Origin: Caldifarciminota bacterium
Lineage (GTDB): Bacteria; Hydrothermota; Tepidihabitantia; Tepidihabitantales; Tepidihabitantaceae
Reading direction: 5' to 3'
DNA: 64,000 bases
Assembly: GCA_026418295.1 (NCBI GenBank)
Contig: JAOABP010000002.1
Coordinates: 226,367 to 290,366, forward strand
In this document: in pieces, positions 9,122-18,436 of the stretch
How the letters are laid out: every line of letters begins with the position of its first letter
Position numbering within the stretch: the stretch's first letter is position 1
Notes under the pieces: generated by a model
Told to the model about the DNA's origin: nothing
Databases searched by the model: none
Seen by the model: only the letters and a program-made list of their open reading frames with translations
Position numbers and translations under genes: made by a program

Positions 9122-9142
9122 GTTAATACCCTCGATTAAAAT
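9115..9142 (+). promoter_or_regulatory. Promoter of the larA-like gene, leaderless type
   Basis: TTGTAA (9115-9120), a 16-nt spacer and TAAAAT (9137-9142), with the ATG 6 nt further on. It overlaps the divergent purE -35 box, so polymerase should not occupy both at once. Confidence 0.5.
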
Positions 9143-9148
9143 AATTCT

Positions 9149-10420
9149 ATGAAGCTGGAAATCAGGTATCACAATCAGACCGAATCTATTGATATCCCGG
9201 AAGAAAATCTGCTCGGAATTCTCTCCCCGATCCGGTTTGACTGCGCCTCCGGTGATATTACGGCAGAAATGAAAAACTGCCGCAGCAGTGTCGCTGAGTT
9301 TCTGGGGTCGGCAAACCGGATTTTAATTCTGGTTAATGATTATACCCGTCCCACGCCGAACAGCACGATTCTGGAGCTCTTGAACCCGGAACTGGAAAAC
9401 CGGGATGTCAAATACCTGATCGGACTGGGAACTCATCGTCAGGCAACCGAATTGGAACTGATGCAGATATTGGGAACTGAAAACTATTATCACAACCGGC
9501 AGCGAATAATCCAGCACAACGGCAAGGACCCGGCGCAACTTTTCTTCTTGGGGAAAACCAGCTATGGCACAGAGGTATGGCTCAACCGCGAAATTCTCTG
9601 GGCGGAAAGGATTATTACCATCAACTCCATTGAGCCTCACTATTTCGCCGGCTACACCGGTGGCAGAAAATGCTTTGTTCCCGGCATTGCAGCGATAAAA
9701 ACCATTGCCCAGAACCACGGACTTCTCCTTCACCCTGCCTCTGCCCCTTTGTCCCTCAGGGACAACCCGGTTCACCTGGATATGACCGAAGCCGCAAAAA
9801 TGGTGCCCAGACCGGTGTTTTCAATTCAACTGGTTCAGAACAGAGACCACCGCCTCCTTTCCCTCCGGTATGGAGATCTTTACACATCATTTGAGAAAGC
9901 GTGTCAGGATGCGTGGCGGGTATTCGCCGTCCCCGTGAAGGAACGCGCGGATATTATCCTCAGTGTTCTGCAATCACCGTATGACATCAACTTCTACCAG
10001 TCTCAGCGGGCGGTGGAGTTTGCTCTGCCTGCGCTCAAACCTGGTGGTATCCAGATCACGGTATCTGCCTGTTATGATGGTGTCGGTAATGATGAATTTG
10101 TAAGGGTGCTTCAGTCCTGCTCTGATCCAGCTGAACTGCTGAAAATGTCGCCGCCTGAAACTTTAGGCTGGCATAAGGCAGCCCGGCTCGCCCGGATTAT
10201 GCAGACACACCGGCTTTATACGGTAATACCCGGTGTTGCGCCGGAACTGCTTCGCAGCGTGTTTATGCACCCTTTTAATTCCATTCAGGCGGCGCTCGAT
10301 ACTGCTTTTGCTAACATGAGCAAGCGGGCTTCCCTCTATATAATTCCTGACGCAGGTGCTGTCGTACCTGTTGCGCATCTGCCCGAGTCCCTTCCCTCAA
10401 CTGCCTGTTCCGGCAATTAA
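9149..10420 (+). CDS. LarA-family nickel-dependent racemase
   Basis: This 423-aa protein belongs to the lactate racemase (LarA, DUF2088) family, which uses the nickel-pincer nucleotide for hydride-transfer racemisation of 2-hydroxy acids. The residues known from Lactobacillus plantarum LarA are all in place with matching spacing: Asp64 and Arg67 in NDYTRPTP, His96 in GLGTHRQ, His164 in EPHYFAGYTGG, Lys174 in GGRKCFVPG and His190 in QNH. It is thus likely active. The cofactor genes larB, larC and larE are not in the window, and the true substrate (lactate, malate, phenyllactate or another) cannot be read from sequence. It is a single gene, divergent from purE, with no visible Shine-Dalgarno. 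Confidence 0.88.
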   Translation: MKLEIRYHNQTESIDIPEENLLGILSPIRFDCASGDITAEMKNCRSSVAEFLGSANRILILVNDYTRPTPNSTILELLNPELENRDVKYLIGLGTHRQATELELMQILGTENYYHNRQRIIQHNGKDPAQLFFLGKTSYGTEVWLNREILWAERIITINSIEPHYFAGYTGGRKCFVPGIAAIKTIAQNHGLLLHPASAPLSLRDNPVHLDMTEAAKMVPRPVFSIQLVQNRDHRLLSLRYGDLYTSFEKACQDAWRVFAVPVKERADIILSVLQSPYDINFYQSQRAVEFALPALKPGGIQITVSACYDGVGNDEFVRVLQSCSDPAELLKMSPPETLGWHKAARLARIMQTHRLYTVIPGVAPELLRSVFMHPFNSIQAALDTAFANMSKRASLYIIPDAGAVVPVAHLPESLPSTACSGN

Positions 10421-10752
10421 CTGTAATTTATTCAAATAGTTACGCCATTAAAGGGGGCTAGCCCCGGGCTACCCCGGTCCAGATGGGAGGGCGGGTGTCT
10501 GACAGAGTCTCGATCAGCAATCCCCGGAAAAGGTGGGTACTCCTCCCGTTGTTATTTCTACCCCCGTGTTGATGTCGATATACTCCCCCTTCCCTGTCTT
10601 TTCCCCTGAGACCGCAATCCGGGCCGACGGGCGTCTACTGCCGCCGGTTACTTCGGTTCTGAGTCAGTTACCGGTAATAGCGGTTGTCAACGGTACTGCT
10701 GTATCTGCCCAATCAGAGCCCGTGGCTTGACTTGGTTTAATAGCGTCATACA
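10421..10752. other. 332-nt non-coding gap with palindromic repeat
   Basis: No convincing gene was seen here. The gap holds a G/C-rich palindromic element at 10453-10470 that recurs at 48684-48701, followed by C-rich and G-rich runs. TTGACT occurs at 10727 but no -10 box is correctly spaced before the asnS start, so the asnS promoter was not identified. Confidence 0.5.
10453..10470. repeat. GC-rich palindromic repeat, copy 1
   Basis: GGGGGCTAGCCCCGGGCT is identical to 48684-48701. It contains the perfect palindrome GGGGCTAGCCCC and, overlapping it, the imperfect palindrome AGCCCCGGGCT, so alternative hairpins can form. Both copies lie in intergenic gaps and are followed by a C run. Confidence 0.6.
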
Positions 10753-12051
10753 ATGAAGACTGTGGATATTACCATTGATAAGCTCGGTTATTTCAGCGGA
10801 AAAGAGGTCAAACTGCGGGGCTGGATTTACAACCGCCGTTCCTCAGGAAAGATCCGGTTCATACTGCTGCGAGATGGCACCGGAATTGTTCAGTGTGTAT
10901 TTGTTGAAGGGCAGGTGCCTGAGCCGGCATTTGACCTGGCGGATAACATCCCCCAGGAATCTGCGGTTGCTGTTACCGGCACCGTGCGGGAAGACCGGCG
11001 GGCACCAGGGGGCTACGAACTTACTGCTACTGATATGCAGGTAATCTCCCTCGCCGAACCGTATCCGATAACACCCAAGGAACACGGTATCGAGTTTCTG
11101 ATGCAGCACCGGCATCTCTGGCTGCGCTCCCGGCGTCAGGTGGCGATTCTGCGTATCCGGAATGAAATTATCAAGGGGTTGCGGGATTACCTGGATGAAC
11201 AGGGATTTCTGTGCTGTGATACACCGATTTTGACCCCGGCATCAGTTGAAGGCACTACTACCCTATTTCCGGTAGATTATTACGGAGAACAGGTTTATCT
11301 TACTCAGTCGGGGCAGCTGTATAATGAAGCCATCTGTGCTGCGGTGCGTAAAACCTACTGTTTCGGACCTACTTTCAGGGCGGAGAAGTCCAAAACCCGG
11401 CGCCACCTGACTGAATTCTGGATGCTGGAACCGGAAATGGCATTTTACGATCTGAATATGACCATGGACCTGATGGAAGACTTGATCTGTGCGATTGTCA
11501 GCCGGGTGCTGAACCGGCGCCGGGAAGAGCTGAAAATTCTGGAAAGGAATATCGAAAAGCTGGAGGCAGTCACTAAACCATTCCCGCGCATCACCTATGC
11601 CGAGGCACTGGAGATACTGAAGAAGGCGGGTATGAATGTGCAGTTTGGTGATGACTTCGGTGGTGACGAAGAAACCGTCATCAGTCAGGCATTTGAACGT
11701 CCGGTAATGATTCACCGGTTCCCTGCCGCAATCAAGGCTTTTTACATGAAGAGGGCACCGGAGGACAACCGGCTGGCGCTCGGAGTTGATATGCTGGCAC
11801 CAGAAGGATATGGAGAAATCATCGGCGGCGGTCAGCGGGAGGATGATTTGAATGAACTACAAAAGAGGCTCCAGGAGTATAAACTGCCAAGCGAACCTTA
11901 TCAGTGGTATCTGGATATCCGGCGCTACGGTTCCTTTCCCCATTCCGGTTTTGGACTCGGGCTGGAGCGGACCGTTGCCTGGATCTGCGGTCTGAAGCAT
12001 GTCCGGGAAACGATACCGTTTCCCCGACTGCTCGAAAAGATATATCCATAA
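10753..12051 (+). CDS. asnS: Asparaginyl-tRNA synthetase
   Basis: A class II synthetase that charges tRNA-Asn. The N-terminal OB-fold (KEVKLRGWIYNRRSSGKIRFILLRDG) is followed by the catalytic domain with motif 2 (FRAEKSKTRRHLTEFWMLEPEMAF) and motif 3 (GFGLGLERTVAWICG). The GTTTLFPVDYYGEQVYLTQSGQLYNEA stretch and the WYLDIRRYGSFPHSG segment distinguish AsnRS from AspRS. At 432 aa it is the short form shared with archaea and several bacterial phyla. It heads an operon with the EF-like protein, a basic peptide gene and addBA. The 3' end is 13 nt before the next ATG. Confidence 0.95.
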   Translation: MKTVDITIDKLGYFSGKEVKLRGWIYNRRSSGKIRFILLRDGTGIVQCVFVEGQVPEPAFDLADNIPQESAVAVTGTVREDRRAPGGYELTATDMQVISLAEPYPITPKEHGIEFLMQHRHLWLRSRRQVAILRIRNEIIKGLRDYLDEQGFLCCDTPILTPASVEGTTTLFPVDYYGEQVYLTQSGQLYNEAICAAVRKTYCFGPTFRAEKSKTRRHLTEFWMLEPEMAFYDLNMTMDLMEDLICAIVSRVLNRRREELKILERNIEKLEAVTKPFPRITYAEALEILKKAGMNVQFGDDFGGDEETVISQAFERPVMIHRFPAAIKAFYMKRAPEDNRLALGVDMLAPEGYGEIIGGGQREDDLNELQKRLQEYKLPSEPYQWYLDIRRYGSFPHSGFGLGLERTVAWICGLKHVRETIPFPRLLEKIYP

Positions 12052-12064
12052 AAAGGAGGCAGCG

Positions 12065-12319
12065 ATGCCGGAAATAAAAGTTGGAGTTGTAACTCATTAT
12101 TTCGGCCGGATCGGTGTCGCGGTCGTTAAGGCAACCGAAGGACCGATTGCGGTCGGTGATACCATTCACATAAAGGGCCATACCACTGACCATACTCAGG
12201 TGGTGGAATCATTGCAGATTGAACATCAACCGGTAAGTCAGATAGAAATCGGCCAGGAGGCAGGTATGAAGGTATCTGCCCGGGTACACGAGCATGATGA
12301 AGTTTTCAAAGTTACTTAG
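12065..12319 (+). CDS. EF-Tu domain-2-like small protein
   Basis: This 84-aa protein resembles the beta-barrel domain 2 of translational GTPases (VGDTIHIKGHTTDHTQVVESLQIEH and an E-x-G-x-x-x-GMKVSARV segment) with no GTPase domain. Stand-alone proteins of this kind are annotated elsewhere as translation elongation factor-like; their function is not established. The ATG at 12065 is 7 nt after AAAAGGAGG, a strong ribosome-binding site, and was chosen over the open frame reaching back into asnS. It is placed directly after asnS, before a 36-aa basic protein gene, which hints at a translation-related role. Confidence 0.85.
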   Translation: MPEIKVGVVTHYFGRIGVAVVKATEGPIAVGDTIHIKGHTTDHTQVVESLQIEHQPVSQIEIGQEAGMKVSARVHEHDEVFKVT

Positions 12320-12337
12320 TAACCTCAAGGGAGGTAT

Positions 12338-12448
12338 ATGGCAAGGAGCAAAACAAAACTGAAGCGGATGCGGCACCGCTGGGAGCTGAAAAGGCGGCGC
12401 CGACTGGAGGCAAAGAAAAAGGCACGGCAGATTGAACAGAAGCCGTAA
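12338..12448 (+). CDS. 36-aa highly basic protein of unknown function
   Basis: A short gene with a strong GGGAGG ribosome-binding site 4 nt before its ATG. The product starts MARSKTKLKRMRHRWELKRR and continues as one probable helix; about half of its residues are Lys or Arg. It sits 18 nt after the EF-like gene, and its last 17 nt overlap the start of addB, so translational coupling is likely. The composition is that of small ribosomal proteins (such as Thx or eL41) or RNA/DNA-binding peptides, but no family was recognised with confidence. Confidence 0.7.
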   Translation: MARSKTKLKRMRHRWELKRRRRLEAKKKARQIEQKP

Positions 12449-15257
12449 GCTTTTTTTATTTCCATTTGAGTGCCATAACAGCACCGAAATAATTCTGAAA
12501 TCGGTGCTTGATTCCGGAATCAAACCGGATCAGATTCTTTATCTCACCCCCAGCCCGCGTAAACTGCGCGCCACTCAGGTCCTGCTTACCCGAATTCTGG
12601 GCAGAAGGGCATTTATTCCTCCACGGTTTCGAACCCTGGGTCAGCTGGCACGTGAGATCTGTGACTATACCAGTGCTTACCGGTTTCTCCGCGATGAATT
12701 AAAGCCGGTGCTTATCCGGCGGATTGCACAGCAGCGGGGGCGTGAGGTTACGCTGGGCTACGCTCAGGTAGTGGGCGGATTTATTGCGGACGTCAAAAGG
12801 CATGTGGCGTCCGAAGCCGAGCAGACCATCCCAGAGATACTGAATGCGCTATTAGCAGGTTATGACAAACCTCTGCGCCGGGCGCGGGAGGCATATGAAC
12901 TTATGCTGGAGTACAACCGGCTGCTCAAGACCCACGGCTGGCTCGACCGGGAAGATCTGATTCGAGAAGCAGTCGGGCATCTTGACGAGTTTAGTGAATT
13001 ACCACCGGTACTTATTCTGGACTGCTTCGTAGCCCCAAACCGGCTGGAGCAGCAGTTGCTCGCTCAGCTGGTGGACCGCTGTCCGGTGGTTATTGCCGGA
13101 ACATACTGGTCGGATGCGGCGCCGGAAAAATATACCCTCGCCCGCCGGTTCATTGATTTCATAGACCGGCAAGCCGGTTTTGTCACCGAAAGACTGACCG
13201 CGGAACAGAAAGCGCGGGAGCCAGAGCAATTTTACCGCTTTCCCAGTCCGGATCAGGAAATAATCGGTGTCTGCCGGGAAATTTGCAAGCACAGCGCCGA
13301 ACTTGACCCGGCTGATACCTATGTGGTCTTTCCCCGTCTCAGTTACTATGTACCGCTCGTCGAGAGATATTTCCCTCAGTACCGGATCCCGTATTCTGTT
13401 TTCCCCAGCTCTCCTCTGATTTCCTCTCCGGTAATTACACCCGTGCTGGAACTGCTGAAAGCACTGGATAGTGATTACGAACGGGTGGCAGCAGCGGCGG
13501 TATTTTCCTCGCCCTATTTTCCGGGACTGCTGCGACTTCCCGGAGAGGAAAGTCTGGATGCCCGCAATCGCGCTGCCGCCCTGATTAACATTGCCTCCCG
13601 GCGTGCCGGTATCATCAAGGGACGGGATAACTGGCTGAACATTGCGGAAAGAATTCTGAACGATGAAGAATACTCAGAAAACGGGTTGGAAGCCGAACTG
13701 TTGCGCGATCTGCAGAGCCGGATCCGGCAGGCAATCGGACTTACCGAGAGTATACTGGAACCTGCCGGGACGCTGGGAAATCAGGCGCGCCGGCTTAAGC
13801 AGTTTCTTGAGGTTGTTGAGTTCGGTCGCAACCTCGAAACGACGACTGAATGGTTTGAGGAGTTAAACCAGGACCAAAAGAGCCTTTACGATATTCTGGA
13901 CACCTTAAGTGAACTGGAAATTGAATTCGGTGAGCAACCGGAACCCCGAAGGCAGTTTATCAGATCACTGCTGCATCTACTTGGAACCGGCATGAAATCA
14001 CCCGAGCATGATCACGGCGGGGTTATGGTCGTGGCAATGGAGGAAATGCTGGGGATTAATCCCGGTAATCTTTTCTTCTGCGGTTTGACTGAAACCGGAC
14101 TTCCGGGGCCCTATCATCCGGACCCGATTCTGCCCGATTCGGTCCGCCGTGAGCTGGGAATGCCGGATATTGAGTGGCACCGGGAGTGGCAGCGGTTTCA
14201 TTTCTGGCAAGTTTTGAATTCCAGTTTGCGAACTCCCTTCTGCAGTTTTGCCGAATCCCGAGATGGCCGGCCGGAACTGCCGACACCGTTTATTGAACTG
14301 GAGCCGGTACGGTATCCTGATCAACAAGTTATTTTCTCTGATGTCGAAGAACTGCTCTATGAAGGGAAAAATAAACGCAGCCGGCTGGAAAAATTTCAGT
14401 CCCTGGTTGATTTTTCCAGCAATGAAGCTGTCAAAAAGGTACTTGGAGACCGTTTTGGACCCCATTATTGTTTTCACGTGACCATGCTGGAAAGTTACCG
14501 TTACTGCCCCTTTCAATTTTACCTGCGTCATGTGCTGGGACTGATTCCGCCCGAAGAGCCGACTTTCGAACTTGATGCCCGAAGCTGGGGAACGGTCGCC
14601 CATCAACTTCTTGCCCGGCTCTATGCAAAAGGTGCAGTGCCTCCGGAACTGATTCAGAAACGGGCACGGGAGATTATCGTTGAAGTCCTCTCCGGTTTAA
14701 AATTGCCGGAGTTCTGGCATCAGGTAACCGAAAGGGTGCTCAACAATTTGATTGTTGAGTTCGTAAAAACTGAAACCCGACTGCGGGAAACAGGGTTTCT
14801 TCCCGAATGCACTGAACTCCGGTTGCGGGGAACCGTCAACGGAATCAGCCTTCAGGGCAGGCTTGACCGACTTGACCGGCGCAACGGCGAGGTGCGGATA
14901 ATTGACTATAAAACCGGCTCGGAAAGTATAAACGCATCAGATGTAATTCATAAAAAGAGTCATATCCAGCTGCCCATTTATGCCCATCTAGTGCTCCAAA
15001 GCGGGGTGGTTCGTGATGTGACGGTAGAGAATATGGGCATCTATAATTTGCGCTCAATGAATCTGAACCTGCTGGTAAAAGAAGGTCGGTATGATGTAAG
15101 GGAATTGATTAAGGCAGCCCAGGAGAATGCTGTCGATATCGTCCAAAACATCCGGACGGGAATTTTCCAGCCGGCAGAAGTCAACAAGGATCACTGCAGA
15201 AAGTGTAAATACAAATTTACTTGCGGGCGCAACCATGACACATATGAACAGGAATAA
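12432..15257 (+). CDS. addB: AddB-like helicase-nuclease subunit (PD-(D/E)XK)
   Basis: This 941-aa protein is the nuclease partner of the AddAB recombination complex, which processes double-strand ends. The N-terminal part has a degenerate UvrD-like fold without a Walker A loop. The C-terminal nuclease domain has GRLDRLDRR followed by RIIDYKTGS, the D...DxK core. Cys in YRYCPFQFYLRH and three more in HCRKCKYKFTCG form the 4Fe-4S staple known from AddB and Cas4-type nucleases. The first in-frame start is TTG at 12432 inside the 36-aa gene; no better start exists before the conserved KLFLFPFE segment. It overlaps addA. Confidence 0.85.
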   Translation: MNRSRKLFLFPFECHNSTEIILKSVLDSGIKPDQILYLTPSPRKLRATQVLLTRILGRRAFIPPRFRTLGQLAREICDYTSAYRFLRDELKPVLIRRIAQQRGREVTLGYAQVVGGFIADVKRHVASEAEQTIPEILNALLAGYDKPLRRAREAYELMLEYNRLLKTHGWLDREDLIREAVGHLDEFSELPPVLILDCFVAPNRLEQQLLAQLVDRCPVVIAGTYWSDAAPEKYTLARRFIDFIDRQAGFVTERLTAEQKAREPEQFYRFPSPDQEIIGVCREICKHSAELDPADTYVVFPRLSYYVPLVERYFPQYRIPYSVFPSSPLISSPVITPVLELLKALDSDYERVAAAAVFSSPYFPGLLRLPGEESLDARNRAAALINIASRRAGIIKGRDNWLNIAERILNDEEYSENGLEAELLRDLQSRIRQAIGLTESILEPAGTLGNQARRLKQFLEVVEFGRNLETTTEWFEELNQDQKSLYDILDTLSELEIEFGEQPEPRRQFIRSLLHLLGTGMKSPEHDHGGVMVVAMEEMLGINPGNLFFCGLTETGLPGPYHPDPILPDSVRRELGMPDIEWHREWQRFHFWQVLNSSLRTPFCSFAESRDGRPELPTPFIELEPVRYPDQQVIFSDVEELLYEGKNKRSRLEKFQSLVDFSSNEAVKKVLGDRFGPHYCFHVTMLESYRYCPFQFYLRHVLGLIPPEEPTFELDARSWGTVAHQLLARLYAKGAVPPELIQKRAREIIVEVLSGLKLPEFWHQVTERVLNNLIVEFVKTETRLRETGFLPECTELRLRGTVNGISLQGRLDRLDRRNGEVRIIDYKTGSESINASDVIHKKSHIQLPIYAHLVLQSGVVRDVTVENMGIYNLRSMNLNLLVKEGRYDVRELIKAAQENAVDIVQNIRTGIFQPAEVNKDHCRKCKYKFTCGRNHDTYEQE

Positions 15258-18200
15258 TACCGTGAGACTGAAAAGTACGATCGTATTTGCCCCCGCAGGC
15301 TCGGGTAAAACGGAGGAATTGAGCCGGCGCTATCTGGAGCTGGTCAAGAATGGAGTTAAGCCAGAACGGATTCTGACCCTTACTTTTACTGACAAGGCGG
15401 CAGCGGAAATGAAGGAACGGATCCTGAGGAACGCCCGCACCGACTATCCCGACTTGTATCAAATCCTGAAAGACAATATTCTCAGACTGAGAATATCAAC
15501 CATTCATTCCTTTTGCTATTCACTTGTTCAACGTTTTGCCGACCTTCTGGGTATAGATCCTCACCCTGGTGTTCTGAGTGATTATCAGACGCTCTGGGAG
15601 CAGGCGAAATATGATACCCTGATGAAAATTGCCGATGGACAATTTGGCGCAGAAACCCGCGAAATGATGATTTCCCTGCTTAGTGACACGCACCGAATCG
15701 GCTGGAATGAACTCGCCAAGCTGTTCGAAGCGTTGTTCAGGAAACGGAATACGGTTATCCGGACCGGAGGGGAAGACAACTCGTATGTGCAGATCGACCT
15801 CAAGCAGACTGTTGAACTTGCCTGCAGGCTCCGCGCCGATATTTGTGGACAGTCATTGATTGATAACTACGAAGAGCTTTTCAGCAATAACTACGCCGAT
15901 GAAAAAGAAATTTTCAGGATTGCCCGATTGCTCAGCAGCAAAAAGAATGTTTTTCTCACCCAGGAGGGCAATCCCCGACAGAAGGGATTTAATTCGGCAC
16001 AGCGGGAATGGGCGGCGTTGATGGCAGATTATTATTACCGGATTTTAATCGCCGGGGAATTGATCGACTTCCGCAGGAAGTTTCTGCTGTTCAAAAAGTG
16101 CTTTCTTGAGACCTACGAACAGCAGAAGCGCGAACAAGGTATGGTTGATTACGATGATATGGAGCTGCTTGCACTCAGGCTGTTAACAGAAAATCCAGAC
16201 TGGCTCAACATCCTGTATATCTTCGATGAGCATACCGACCATATTCTGGTTGACGAGTTCCAGGATACTTCATATCTGCAGTGGGCAATTATTGACAAGC
16301 TGAGTGAAGAGTGGCGGTCCGGTGCCGGTATCAAGTCGGAACTGGGCATTACCCCAACTATCTTCATCGTCGGCGATGATAAACAGTCAATCTACATGTT
16401 CCGGGATGCCCGGGTTGAAATATTTTCACTGGCCCAGGATAAGCTTGCAAACTGGCTGGGAAATGAAGCGCTGGAAATCCGGAATCTGGAAAAAAATTAC
16501 CGCTCACTGCCCGCAATTATCGATTTCAACAATACCCTTTTTTCCCGGCTGATGCAGCCCCCAGCTGATTCTCCCCCATGGTTCACACGTTATCGTCCTT
16601 TTACCTGTCAGCGCAACAATCTGACTTCGGGAAAAGTTGAACTGCTGATTGAAAAGGTAGACTCAGAGATAAATATGCCCGAAGCTTGCTGTATCGATGC
16701 TGAAAATGTTGCCCGGCGGATCCGCCAGCTGATTGATTCCCGTTACCAGATTTATGAACGCCAACCTGACGGGACAGAAATGCTTCGTTCCTGCTGTTAT
16801 CGCGATATCGCTATTCTTCTCAGATCCCGAAGCAATTTCCTTGCTGCCATTGAAAACAGTTTGCGCAAATACCAAATTCCGTTTCTGGTGGTCGGCGGGA
16901 CCGGTTTCTATGAAGAGCCGGAAGTACAATATCTGACTGCGTTGACAAAATTCCTGATTGACCCTGCGGACGACCTGTCGCTGTACATAACTCTGCGCGG
17001 ACCTCTGTTTCTTATTTCTGAACATGAGCTTTTCTTCGCTGTCAGCAGTTCAAAAAATTCCAGTGCCTTTCTCTGGGAAAAAATCTCCCATTCTGATACT
17101 GATCTCTCCCCGTCAATCCAAGATGCGGTTCAGAAACTGACTGATGCACAGCAGCGGATAGGTTACGAACCTTTGCATCTGATTCTTGACCGGCTACTGG
17201 TACAGACCCGGGCTTGGTCAATTTTCTGGGAGCCGCAGCGGGAGGCAAATGTCCGCAAGTTTCTACAGGTCATTCATGAACTTGAGCTTAGCGGCCTCCA
17301 TCTCCTCCGTATCAGGACCTTCTTGGATCAGCCAAGCAGCGATGAACCTAAGGCTGATGTACCCACCGAAGAGATGAATGCAGTTCAGGTAATGACCGTT
17401 CACGCTGCAAAAGGGCTTCAGTTCCCGATCGTTTTTCACCCCGGTTTGCATGAAAGCATTACTGGTCGTGTCAGATCCAGCGCTGATGATAGATTGCTCG
17501 TTGAAGAGACAGCATTCAATCAGGTCCGCATTTTCTATCTTAAAGAAGCAACGCTGCGCAATAATTGCGATGCCTATATCCAGCACAAACTGAAACAGAT
17601 TGAGGAAGAAAAGCGCATATTTTATGTGGCATGCACCCGGGCGCGGGACGCCCTTTTCCTCACCGGCATTTGGATGGCAAAAAAGCCCAAAGACTCTAAA
17701 TTGGAATGGCTGCACTCATGCCTCGGATTGGAGCCCTCAGAAAGTGGTTTCACGCTGGGAATCGAAATTCCAGGGGTAGAAATTGTCTCTCCTTCTTTTA
17801 TCCCTGATACACCACCTGTCACCGCCTCGGATCAGCCGCAGAAAATCGTTAAGAAGGATATCAAATTCACAAGCAATAATCCGCCAGTACTTCCAATAGG
17901 CCGGTTTATTCCGCGAGAGCTGAAACAAGCTCCGGAAGAAGCACTGGGCATTGGTGAAATCATTCATCGCCTGCTCGAGCTTTTTTCAAAAGGGAAAATC
18001 TCCCCCGACACTCCAGCAATGGAACAGGAGATTCTGCGTCAGCTCAGAATTAAGTGTATACCGAAACAACGGCATGCCAAGCTTGCCCGGGAAATCCTTG
18101 CTCATATAAACCGGCTTATTGAATCACCTGTATGGGAAATAATCAAACCTCAGCCCGATGCTTATGCTGAGCTGCCAATCACATACAACGATGGAGAACG

Positions 18201-18435
18201 GATATTGAATGGAAGGATCGATCGAATCATTGTTCAGGAAGGGGAAGTTCGAGTCTATGATTACAAAACATTCCCGATAAAGAAAGGTGAAATCGCTGAG
18301 CTTACGGCTGAGTATAATAAGTTTCAGTTAAGCCATTACAGATCGGCAATCAGTGAACTATTTCCTAACAAGAAAGTAAAAACTTTTGTAATCTTCACTC
18401 ACTTTGCACTGGTCGTTCCGGTTGATACCGAATGA
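15235..18435 (+). CDS. addA: AddA-like UvrD-family helicase-nuclease
   Basis: A superfamily 1 DNA helicase with a C-terminal nuclease, partner of AddB in double-strand break resection. Helicase motifs run from the Walker A loop FAPAGSGKTEEL, through LTFTDKAAAEMKER (Ia), VDEFQDTS (II), VGDDKQSIYMFRDA (III), to VMTVHAAKGLQFP (V) and the FYVACTRARD motif VI region. The end has GRIDRIIVQ...VRVYDYKT, the PD-(D/E)XK core, which matches AddA and argues against plain UvrD or Rep. ATG at 15235 overlaps addB by 23 nt; a GTG at 15262 behind AGGA, 4 nt after the addB stop, is an equally credible start. It is convergent with the porX-like gene, only 1 nt apart, with no terminator visible. Confidence 0.88.
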   Translation: MTHMNRNNTVRLKSTIVFAPAGSGKTEELSRRYLELVKNGVKPERILTLTFTDKAAAEMKERILRNARTDYPDLYQILKDNILRLRISTIHSFCYSLVQRFADLLGIDPHPGVLSDYQTLWEQAKYDTLMKIADGQFGAETREMMISLLSDTHRIGWNELAKLFEALFRKRNTVIRTGGEDNSYVQIDLKQTVELACRLRADICGQSLIDNYEELFSNNYADEKEIFRIARLLSSKKNVFLTQEGNPRQKGFNSAQREWAALMADYYYRILIAGELIDFRRKFLLFKKCFLETYEQQKREQGMVDYDDMELLALRLLTENPDWLNILYIFDEHTDHILVDEFQDTSYLQWAIIDKLSEEWRSGAGIKSELGITPTIFIVGDDKQSIYMFRDARVEIFSLAQDKLANWLGNEALEIRNLEKNYRSLPAIIDFNNTLFSRLMQPPADSPPWFTRYRPFTCQRNNLTSGKVELLIEKVDSEINMPEACCIDAENVARRIRQLIDSRYQIYERQPDGTEMLRSCCYRDIAILLRSRSNFLAAIENSLRKYQIPFLVVGGTGFYEEPEVQYLTALTKFLIDPADDLSLYITLRGPLFLISEHELFFAVSSSKNSSAFLWEKISHSDTDLSPSIQDAVQKLTDAQQRIGYEPLHLILDRLLVQTRAWSIFWEPQREANVRKFLQVIHELELSGLHLLRIRTFLDQPSSDEPKADVPTEEMNAVQVMTVHAAKGLQFPIVFHPGLHESITGRVRSSADDRLLVEETAFNQVRIFYLKEATLRNNCDAYIQHKLKQIEEEKRIFYVACTRARDALFLTGIWMAKKPKDSKLEWLHSCLGLEPSESGFTLGIEIPGVEIVSPSFIPDTPPVTASDQPQKIVKKDIKFTSNNPPVLPIGRFIPRELKQAPEEALGIGEIIHRLLELFSKGKISPDTPAMEQEILRQLRIKCIPKQRHAKLAREILAHINRLIESPVWEIIKPQPDAYAELPITYNDGERILNGRIDRIIVQEGEVRVYDYKTFPIKKGEIAELTAEYNKFQLSHYRSAISELFPNKKVKTFVIFTHFALVVPVDTE

Positions 18436-18436
18436 C

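Noticed and set aside
10727-10752. TTGACT before asnS as a promoter
   Set aside because: No -10 box fits at 15-19 nt before the start codon; the asnS promoter was left unassigned.
13998-14606. 202-codon frame antisense to addB
   Set aside because: It lies wholly within the well-supported addB frame and has no recognisable motif.
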